Origin: an uncultured Litoreibacter sp.
Lineage (GTDB): Bacteria; Pseudomonadota; Alphaproteobacteria; Rhodobacterales; Rhodobacteraceae
Reading direction: 5' to 3'
Assembly (NCBI GenBank): GCA_937928335.1
Contig: CALFWN010000389.1
Coordinates: 1 to 8,027, forward strand
Length of the DNA: 8,027 bases
Position 1 is the stretch's first letter, and every line of letters begins with the position of its first letter. Both the position numbers and the translations under genes were made by a program. A model generated the notes under the pieces. It did not search any database. It saw nothing but the letters and a program-made list of their open reading frames with translations, and was not told where the DNA came from. Positions 1 through 4,899 of this stretch are shown in pieces.

Positions 1-75
1 CTTAAGCTTAACCCCCTCTTTCTGTTCGGACGGGTGCTACCATGGACTAGAGGACGTACCACTTTTGGTCTGAAA
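1..75 (-). mobile_element. possible terminal segment of an insertion sequence (uncertain)
   Basis: Reading the minus strand, the dehydrogenase-like sequence stops matching its family at about position 75, and these last 75 bases show no resemblance to an acyl-CoA dehydrogenase in any frame. An abrupt break in an otherwise well-formed gene start is what an insertion or a rearrangement junction looks like. No transposase, opposite inverted repeat or target duplication is visible, because the window ends here. Alternatives are a deletion junction, an assembly join, or a real but different protein: the frame from 128 stays open to the window edge. The IS assignment is inference only. Confidence 0.25.
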
Positions 76-128
76 CGCAGCGCGTTGACGTCCTCGCCAA
101 GGTGGAAGGTCATTGAGGCCGTGAACAT
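76..128 (-). pseudogene. 5' end of an isovaleryl-CoA (acyl-CoA) dehydrogenase gene, apparently interrupted
   Basis: The start codon is at 128-126 and the peptide reads MFTASMTFHLGEDVNALR. The F-x-LGE-x-(I/V)-x-x-LR pattern is what I recognise from the N-terminus of bacterial isovaleryl-CoA dehydrogenases (LiuA/IVD), flavoenzymes that oxidise isovaleryl-CoA in leucine breakdown. A Shine-Dalgarno GGAGA (plus-strand 136-140) lies 7 bases upstream of the start, and a good promoter lies further upstream, so this is a genuine gene start and not a chance frame. After residue 18 the family would continue with roughly 'R-D/E-x-V' and a helix. Here the next codons give FRPKVVRPLVHG and the match is lost. 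The reading frame stays open to the window edge, so a short hybrid peptide could be made. Only about 18 codons support the identification, so family level is safer than the exact substrate. Confidence 0.5.
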
Positions 129-135
129 CTGCGCG

Positions 136-140
136 TCTCC
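136..140 (-). promoter_or_regulatory. Shine-Dalgarno of the dehydrogenase start
   Basis: Minus-strand GGAGA sits 7 bases before the ATG at 128. It decides in favour of this start over the in-frame ATG at 113. Confidence 0.5.
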
Positions 141-159
141 GGTCGTTGGGGGCATTAAT

Positions 160-173
160 TGAACAAGTGTTCA
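160..173. promoter_or_regulatory. 14-bp palindromic operator candidate TGAACA-AG-TGTTCA
   Basis: Two perfect 6-bp arms (160-165 and 168-173) flank a 2-bp spacer. The site starts 2 bp downstream of the minus-strand -10 hexamer and covers the predicted transcription start (~168), a classic place for a repressor to block initiation. Branched-chain and fatty acyl-CoA dehydrogenase genes are commonly controlled by TetR- or MerR-type repressors in Proteobacteria, so a TetR-like regulator is a reasonable guess. The regulator's identity cannot be read from the sequence. Confidence 0.45.
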
Positions 174-174
174 T

Positions 175-202
175 ATTATGGATGGAATGATCCGGCGGTC
201 AA
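175..202 (-). promoter_or_regulatory. sigma70-type promoter for the dehydrogenase gene
   Basis: On the minus strand, -35 TTGACC (202-197, 5 of 6 consensus) and -10 CATAAT (180-175, 5 of 6) are separated by 16 bp. Initiation is expected near 168, giving a leader of about 40 nt with a Shine-Dalgarno before the ATG at 128. This is the best-scoring promoter I see in the window. Confidence 0.55.
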
Positions 203-462
203 TGAAAAACTGCGTGGACGCGGGGGTGCGGCGTGACATTGCGGCGCGCGCTTAAGCCCTTAAAAAAGAATCGTTTTCGGCAGTTGAGTGCCGTGCAGAG
301 CCCGTCTGAGGGCCATCTGGGAGGGTAAAATTGCGAAAATGGCAGCATGGCTGACGCAATCGCGCGTTAACCTTTGAGCCCGCGCCAAATTACCGCAGGG
401 CCGCGCAAACCCGAGGGCATAAGAACCTTACTATACAGGCGCGGCGAAAATTCTATCATGAA

Positions 463-473
463 AACAAGTGTTC
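463..473. repeat. second copy of the operator core AACAAGTGTTC
   Basis: Eleven bases are identical to 162-172 within the palindromic operator. Here the left outer base differs (A instead of G), so the palindrome is shorter. It lies about 180 bp upstream of the papain-fold gene start. It could be a secondary site for the same regulator, or chance. Confidence 0.3.
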
Positions 474-554
474 CCCGCACGTCAACTGCCGGGAGCCTCT
501 TAGCCATGCCCCCAAACATGTCAAAAATGTGGTCAAAATGCGGCTTTGCGCGCG

Positions 555-600
555 TTAAGTAATTCCGTGTAACCTTAACAATTTGTTAGTTTTTTATTGT
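555..600 (+). promoter_or_regulatory. AT-rich presumed promoter region with CtrA-like site
   Basis: TTAA (575-578), seven bases, then TTAG (586-589) matches seven of eight bases of the TTAA-N7-TTAA recognition sequence of CtrA, the alphaproteobacterial response regulator. A T-rich stretch follows, with a weak -10-like TATTGT at 595-600. No good -35 lies at the right distance, so the promoter itself is not pinned down. It is placed to control the gene that starts at 656. Confidence 0.25.
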
Positions 601-655
601 ACTTGCACCATTTTTGCCCCATTTTCGCCTCATTAAGACCTGGGAAACGAATGAA

Positions 656-1402
656 ATGATTTACCTTGCCTTCTACCGGGGCGAGGGACGGTTCTTTAGC
701 GATACGCTCGTCCAACGCATTACACGGTCCGAGTTCTCGCATTGTGAATTATTTGTGAGTGCTCTGCCGCCCTTACCCGGACAAACACATAGCTGCGTCT
801 CCGCTGTCGGAAAACACGGCGGCGTCTGCGTGCGTGACATAACTTTCCGTCCCGGCGCCTATGAATTCGTGGCCGTGCCCTGGGCACCAAGCGACACGTT
901 TGAACGCGCCGAACGCCATCTGGGCAAAGGCTACGACTATTGGGGGCTGCTGATGACGCAGCTGGTCAATATGCGCCGCCATGCGCCGGACCGCTGGTTC
1001 TGCTCCAAGCTCTGCGCCAAGGCGATGGGGCTGGCTGACCCGCATACCTATGCGCCGGGCGACCTGAAACGTGTGGTCGAGGAGCATAACCGCACCTATA
1101 TGGCCGCCCAGGAACTGGCAGAGACCCGGCAAGCCGCGATCCGGCCACGCGCCACGCATGGCGCGCCGTTCTTTCCCGGTTCCGGCATTTTTGCAGGCGG
1201 CCTGCGCACGGCCCGAGAGGGCGCGGCCAATGCCATCTCGCAGCTGACGGGCAGCATTGATGACGGTGGCATCCGCGCCACAGCACCGCAACGGCTCGCC
1301 AAACGTACCCAAGGGTTAACCACCACCCGCAACCGGCCTGCATTGACGCAGACGACGCAGACCGGCACCGTCCTCCGCTTCCCAGGCAGGATTGCGCGGT
1401 AA
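656..1402 (+). CDS. permuted papain-fold (NlpC/P60, YiiX/LRAT-like) putative cysteine hydrolase
   Basis: 248 residues. I start at ATG 656 because GGGA (642-645) lies 10 bases upstream. A frame extension to a TTG at 614 has no ribosome site and adds nothing conserved. The N-terminal ~145 residues carry the order expected of circularly permuted papain-like proteins: His first in F-S-H29-x-E31, then G-x-Y-D-Y-x-G-L (92-98), then the presumed nucleophile in W-F-C116-S-K-L-x-x-K-A. Family members are thiol peptidases, amidases or acyltransferases acting on peptidoglycan or lipids; which of these applies cannot be told. There is no signal peptide, so it is probably cytosolic or injected/packaged. 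The C-terminal ~100 residues are rich in Ala, Arg, Gly and Thr and look disordered. The first ~80 codons are less GC-rich than the rest, and the gene sits alone beside a possibly rearranged region, so acquisition from a phage or other mobile source is possible. Fold fairly sure, substrate unknown. Confidence 0.7.
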   Translation: MIYLAFYRGEGRFFSDTLVQRITRSEFSHCELFVSALPPLPGQTHSCVSAVGKHGGVCVRDITFRPGAYEFVAVPWAPSDTFERAERHLGKGYDYWGLLMTQLVNMRRHAPDRWFCSKLCAKAMGLADPHTYAPGDLKRVVEEHNRTYMAAQELAETRQAAIRPRATHGAPFFPGSGIFAGGLRTAREGAANAISQLTGSIDDGGIRATAPQRLAKRTQGLTTTRNRPALTQTTQTGTVLRFPGRIAR

Positions 1403-1418
1403 CGCGGGTGTACTGTGA

Positions 1419-1457
1419 TGGCAGGGCAGGAATTATCCCTGCTCTGCCACCATTTTT
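1419..1457 (+). terminator. intrinsic terminator of the papain-fold gene
   Basis: A 12-bp stem pairs 1419-1430 with 1438-1449. All pairs are Watson-Crick except one G-U (1425/1443), and the loop is the 7 bases 1431-1437. It is followed by CATTTTT, with the T-run at 1453-1457. It starts 17 bp after the stop codon. The U-tract lies only on the plus-strand side, so it works mainly for the plus-strand gene. The loop and right arm are also the stop and last codons of the convergent aminotransferase gene. Confidence 0.8.
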
Positions 1458-2647
1458 CCACGAAGCGACACGGCCTCGTCAGCGATGATCCGCGCGATGG
1501 TCGCGCAGTCGTCATGTGTGAATGTCAGCGGCAGGCGCATATCGATCAGCCCCGCCAAAACCCGGTCGGTCTGCGGCAGGCTTTGTGCGGGCGCGTAGCG
1601 CCAGCTGTCATAACGCGAGGTAAAGGCCTTGGGCTCGGCGGCCCCGAACCATTTCAGCTCCACCCCGCGGGCGGCGCAGGCTGTCACGAACCCCTCGATC
1701 TGTGTGGGCGTATTGCCGGGCAGCAGAAACTGGATGGAGGAGCCCACGAACTTCCCCTCGGGCGCGCGCTCGATCACGGTGAGACCGGGGCAATTGCGCA
1801 GGCCTTCTTCGATGCGGGCGTAGCGGGCGTTCCATTTCTCGACCTGCGCATCAAGCGCCTTGAGCTGAGGCCGCAGGATCGCGGCGCGCAGATTGTCCAT
1901 CCGGCCCGAGATATTGGGCGTGTCATATTTCACCCGCTCAAACGCCTCTTTCGGCGGCGCGGCGGCGTGGCGCTCATAAAGCATATAGCTGCCCGACAGG
2001 ATCACCGCGCGGGCCATGATGTCTTGATCATCGGAGACCATAAAACCGCCCTCGCCCGAATTCACATGCTTATAGGTCTGGCATGAATAGCAGCCCACGA
2101 CCCCGTGCCGCCCCGAGGGCGTGCCGCGCCAGCTGGCCCCCATTGTATGGGCGCAATCCTCGATCACCTTGACGCCTGCCGCATCGGTGATCGCCATCAG
2201 CGCGTCCATATCGACCAGATGCCCGCGCATATGGCTGAGCAGAAGGGTCCTGGCCCCCGAGCGATCGATCTTGGCTTTCAGATCGTCCAGATCAATGGTC
2301 AGACGGTCGGTGACCTCCACAAAGACCGGCTCTGCACCGAGCGAGGCAATGGCACCGGGCACCGGGGCCAGCGTGAAGCCGTTCGACAGAACCTTGTCAC
2401 CCGCCTTGACGCCCACAGCCCGCATCGCGCAGCCCATCGCATAGCCGCCCGAGGCCACGGCCAGCGCATATGCCGCACCTGTAAGCTGGGCAAATTCCTG
2501 TTCCAGCAGGGCGGTTTCTCCCAACTCGCCTGCGGCCACGTTGTAGCGGTGCAGACGGCCATGTTGCAGCACGGCCAGAGCGGCGGCGATGCCTTCTTCG
2601 GGGATCGGGTCCTGTTGGGTGAAAGAACCGGTGAAACGGGTTTCCAT
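1433..2647 (-). CDS. DegT/DnrJ/EryC1/StrS-family PLP-dependent aminotransferase
   Basis: 404 residues, the usual size for this fold type I family, which transaminates keto-sugars and related cyclic ketones, usually on nucleotide-sugar substrates. The start ATG at 2647 is chosen because GGAGG (2653-2657) lies 5 bases upstream. An upstream in-frame extension is low-complexity. Recognisable motifs in order: S-x-x-Y-A-M-G around 67-72 for cofactor phosphate binding, S-H-M-R-G-H (138-143), I-E-D-C-A-H (162-167) with the Asp that holds the pyridine nitrogen, and T-Y-K193-H-V-N-S-G-E-G-G with the presumed Schiff-base lysine. R-M-D-N-L-R-A-A (249-256) matches the family's R-M-x-x-L-x-A-A. Gph lies upstream on the same strand across a 124-bp gap. 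No sugar dehydratase or epimerase accompanies it here, so the substrate is open. The UDP-GlcNAc genes nearby are on the other strand. Family assignment is firm, function is not. Confidence 0.85.
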   Translation of the reverse strand: METRFTGSFTQQDPIPEEGIAAALAVLQHGRLHRYNVAAGELGETALLEQEFAQLTGAAYALAVASGGYAMGCAMRAVGVKAGDKVLSNGFTLAPVPGAIASLGAEPVFVEVTDRLTIDLDDLKAKIDRSGARTLLLSHMRGHLVDMDALMAITDAAGVKVIEDCAHTMGASWRGTPSGRHGVVGCYSCQTYKHVNSGEGGFMVSDDQDIMARAVILSGSYMLYERHAAAPPKEAFERVKYDTPNISGRMDNLRAAILRPQLKALDAQVEKWNARYARIEEGLRNCPGLTVIERAPEGKFVGSSIQFLLPGNTPTQIEGFVTACAARGVELKWFGAAEPKAFTSRYDSWRYAPAQSLPQTDRVLAGLIDMRLPLTFTHDDCATIARIIADEAVSLRGKMVAEQG

Positions 2648-2771
2648 GTGCGCCTCCGTAGGTGTCGAGGACAGAGTGGAAGCCGGGCGGGCGCGCGTCA
2701 ATGCGCAGCAGCGTCACGCAGGCCCAGTTTCACCCGCGACGCGGCAGCATTTTCGGAAAATGCGGAACGGC
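2648..2771. other. gap between gph and the aminotransferase gene
   Basis: 124 bp. Just after the gph stop is a perfect palindrome GCATTTTCGGAAAATGC (2747-2763), which can form a 7-bp stem with a 3-base loop but has no U-tract on either strand. A good -35-like TTGACG occurs on the minus strand (2701-2696), but I see no acceptable -10 at 16-18 bp, so a separate promoter for the aminotransferase gene is possible but not shown. Confidence 0.35.
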
Positions 2772-3437
2772 TCAGCCGATCAGCTTGGCCACCACCGCGT
2801 CAAGCGCGTCAAAATGATCAATCGTCTCGTCGGGAAACAGTTCCTGAACCGAATTGCCTGCGGGCGAAAACGTGACCAGCACGGAAGGCACCCCCGCCGC
2901 CGTCGAGGTCTTGCGATCCGTCGCCGTGTCACCCACCAAAAGGGATTGCGTGACATCCCCGCCCGCCTGTTCCACCGCCAAGATATAAGGTGCCGGGTCG
3001 GGTTTGCTGACCGGCAGGGTTTTGGCCCCCACCACCGCGTCAAACACGTCGAAAAAGTCGATTTCCCGCAGAAGCTGCTCTGCCAGCGCGATGGGCTTGT
3101 TGGTGCAGATGGCGACCTTGTAACCTGCGGTCTTGAGCCGGGTCACCACGGCGCGCGCGCCGTCATAGAGATACGTCTTGTCGGCAATCTGACGGTGATA
3201 GGCGTCCAGCAGCACCGGGTAGCCCGCGTCGATATCGGCCTCCGTATAGGCCACGCCCCTGCGCTCGAACCCCAGCTTCATCATCGCCCGCCCGCCGCGC
3301 AGCGCGGTGCCTGCATCGCGGGGGTGTTCGAGCACATCGCCATGCCCGCCCGCGCGAAACACCGCATTGGCCGCATCCAGCAGATCGCCGGAGGTATCGG
3401 CAAGCGTGCCGTCGAGATCGAAAACCACTGTGCGCAT
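2772..3437 (-). CDS. gph: phosphoglycolate phosphatase (HAD superfamily)
   Basis: 221 residues, typical of Gph. It hydrolyses 2-phosphoglycolate, formed by repair of oxidised DNA ends and by Rubisco oxygenation, to glycolate in the cytosol. All HAD motifs are present: motif I F-D7-L-D9-G-T-L-A-D-T with nucleophile D7 and acid/base D9; motif II I-C-T112-N-K-P; motif III K145 in S-K-P-D-P; motif IV G-D170-T-A-T-D174 binding magnesium. Residues ~15-85 form the alpha-helical cap of subfamily IA. I start at ATG 3437 because motif I must lie near the N-terminus; the frame continues far upstream but that part would cover the glmU start. The ribosome site is a weak AAAGGG about 8 bases upstream. It is divergent from glmU. 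Related HAD phosphatases with other small phosphate esters as substrate cannot be excluded. Confidence 0.85.
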   Translation of the reverse strand: MRTVVFDLDGTLADTSGDLLDAANAVFRAGGHGDVLEHPRDAGTALRGGRAMMKLGFERRGVAYTEADIDAGYPVLLDAYHRQIADKTYLYDGARAVVTRLKTAGYKVAICTNKPIALAEQLLREIDFFDVFDAVVGAKTLPVSKPDPAPYILAVEQAGGDVTQSLLVGDTATDRKTSTAAGVPSVLVTFSPAGNSVQELFPDETIDHFDALDAVVAKLIG

Positions 3438-3552
3438 GGCGAAGGCCCTTTCTGTGTTGGGCCTGTAACCCGACGTAACGTAGCTTGAACCCCGCGCCCT
3501 TGCGTTGCCCAGACCACAAGGTAGAACGGGCGCAAAGACAAGGAAAGCAACA
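3438..3552. promoter_or_regulatory. divergent gph / glmU promoter region
   Basis: 115 bp between divergent starts, so it must hold both promoters unless they read in from elsewhere. For glmU a weak pair is -35 TTGCGT (3500-3505) and -10 TAGAAC (3522-3527), 16 bp apart. For gph I see no convincing pair. GTAAC occurs twice exactly 10 bp apart (3465-3469 and 3475-3479), and the second copy lies within the palindrome ACGTAACGT (3473-3481), a possible regulator site. The glmU Shine-Dalgarno AGGA is at 3541-3544. Confidence 0.35.
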
Positions 3553-4896
3553 ATGCAAACCGCCCTCGTCATTCTGGCCGCAGGCATGGGCAGCAGAATG
3601 AAATCCGACACCCCGAAAGTGCTGCATGAGGTCGCAGACCTGCCGCTGATCGGCCATGCCATGAAGGCGGGCGCCTCTGTTTCGCCTGCGCGAACCGTTG
3701 TGGTCACGGGCCACGGCGCTGCGGCGGTGGAGGCCGTGGTGGCGGGGCTGGACCCCGGCGCGGTCTGCGTGCGCCAGGCAGAGCAACTGGGCACCGGCCA
3801 CGCGGTCGATCAGGCGCGCCAGGCTTTGGCGGGGTTCGAAGGCACCGTGATCGTGTTATATGGCGACACGCCCTTTGTCTCGCCCGAGACCTTGCAGGCT
3901 CTGGTGGCCTCCAGCACCGAAGCGGATGTCACCGTGCTGGGCTTCGAGGCGCAGGACCCGGCGCTCTATGGCCGGCTGATTGCGGATGGCAGGGACCTGG
4001 CGCGGATCGTGGAGGCCAAGGATGCCTCCGCCGATGAGCTGGCCGTGACATTGTGCAATTCCGGCGTGATAGCAGCAGGTTGCGAGACGTTGTTCACCCT
4101 GATCTCGGAACTGGGCAACGACAACAAAAGCGGCGAATATTACCTGACCGACGTGGTCGGGCTGGCGCGGGCCAAAGGCCTGCGCGCCACCTATGTCACC
4201 TGCCCGGAGGCGGAAACGATGGGCGTCAATGACCGCGCGCAGCTGGCAGAGGCGGAAGGCGTCTTTCAGGCCCGCGCCCGCCGGGCAGCGATGCTGGGCG
4301 GCGTGACATTGGCGGAGCCGGACAGCGTGTATTTCGCCCATGACACGCAGATTGCCCGCGACGTCTGGATTGGCCCGCATGTGGTGTTTGGGCCGGGGGT
4401 TGTGATCCGGGAAGGCGCGCGTATCCACGCATTCAGCCATCTGGAGGGCTGCATGGTGGGCGCTGATGCCATCGCCGGCCCCTTCGCCCGGCTGCGCCCC
4501 GGCACCGATTTGGGCACCAAGGCCCGGATCGGCAATTTCGTGGAGATCAAGAACGCCGTGATCGAGGACGGGGCGAAGGTGAACCACCTGTCCTATGTGG
4601 GCGACGCGCATGTGGGGGCGGCGGCCAATATCGGCGCGGGCACCATCACCTGCAATTATGACGGCGTCATGAAACACCGCACGGAGATTGGCGCGCGGGC
4701 CTTTGTCGGCTCCAACAGTTTGCTGGTGGCCCCGGTGAAGATGGGGGCAGAAAGCATGAGCGCCTCGGGCACGGTCGTCACAAAAGATGTCCCCGACGGC
4801 GCGCTGGCCATTGGCCGGGCTGAAATGGTGATCAAGCCGGGATTTGCGCGCAAGCTGATGCAGATGCTGCGGGCCAAAAAAGCGAAGAAGGGTTAG
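3553..4896 (+). CDS. glmU: bifunctional GlmU: glucosamine-1-phosphate acetyltransferase / GlcNAc-1-phosphate uridyltransferase
   Basis: 447 residues, close to the usual ~450-456. GlmU acetylates GlcN-1-P and then couples GlcNAc-1-P to UTP, the last two steps to UDP-GlcNAc for peptidoglycan and LPS. N-terminal pyrophosphorylase domain (~1-225): L-A-A-G-M-G-S-R-M (8-16) and P-K (21-22) bind UTP, Q-L-G-T-G-H-A (78-84), magnesium-binding G-D105-T-P, and N226-D-R. After a linker, C-terminal left-handed beta-helix (~245-425) of hexapeptide repeats: R314, K333, catalytic H345 in H-L-S-Y-V-G-D, and I-T-C-N-Y-D-G (365-371). The C-terminus is short and lysine-rich. The start ATG 3553 has AGGA 8 bases upstream, and an in-frame TTG at 3505 would add 16 non-conserved residues. 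It is first gene of the glmU-glmS-alkD operon, with a 3-bp gap to glmS. Confidence 0.96.
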   Translation: MQTALVILAAGMGSRMKSDTPKVLHEVADLPLIGHAMKAGASVSPARTVVVTGHGAAAVEAVVAGLDPGAVCVRQAEQLGTGHAVDQARQALAGFEGTVIVLYGDTPFVSPETLQALVASSTEADVTVLGFEAQDPALYGRLIADGRDLARIVEAKDASADELAVTLCNSGVIAAGCETLFTLISELGNDNKSGEYYLTDVVGLARAKGLRATYVTCPEAETMGVNDRAQLAEAEGVFQARARRAAMLGGVTLAEPDSVYFAHDTQIARDVWIGPHVVFGPGVVIREGARIHAFSHLEGCMVGADAIAGPFARLRPGTDLGTKARIGNFVEIKNAVIEDGAKVNHLSYVGDAHVGAAANIGAGTITCNYDGVMKHRTEIGARAFVGSNSLLVAPVKMGAESMSASGTVVTKDVPDGALAIGRAEMVIKPGFARKLMQMLRAKKAKKG

Positions 4897-4899
4897 TAT

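Larger units (their letters stand above)
203..655. other. intergenic region without a supported gene
   Basis: About 450 bp between the minus-strand promoter and the next gene. Only short frames occur, without Shine-Dalgarno or recognisable protein similarity. An example is a 34-codon frame from ATG 458. The region holds a second copy of the operator core (463-473), a pair of near-identical GTCAAAA(A)ATG direct repeats (520-529 and 532-540), a small hairpin (278-293) without a U-tract, and an AT-rich stretch from about 560 to 616. No tRNA, rRNA or known small RNA was recognised. Confidence 0.5.

Noticed and set aside
50..95. Three-way-junction-like RNA fold: 8-bp arms GAGGACGT/ACGTCCTC enclosing two small hairpins
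   Set aside because: One arm lies in the dehydrogenase coding sequence and the other beyond the apparent junction, so the pairing is probably coincidence. It matches no RNA family I know.
161..172. GAACAAGTGTTC as a LexA (SOS) box
   Set aside because: It fits the Gram-positive GAAC-N4-GTTC form, whereas alphaproteobacterial LexA uses GTTC-N7-GTTC. The downstream gene is metabolic, not SOS.
278..293. Hairpin CGGCA-loop-TGCCG as a terminator
   Set aside because: Only a 5-bp stem and no U-tract directly after it on either strand; no gene ends there.
374..562. A 62-codon plus-strand frame, and the 34-codon version from ATG 458
   Set aside because: Neither start has a Shine-Dalgarno, the composition looks like translated promoter DNA, and there is no recognisable similarity.
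2105..3488. Long plus-strand frames across the aminotransferase and gph genes
   Set aside because: Antisense to two well-supported genes with complete catalytic motifs; no ribosome site or family resemblance.
4897..4899. glmS ribozyme/riboswitch ahead of glmS
   Set aside because: Only 3 bp separate glmU and glmS, so there is no space for one.
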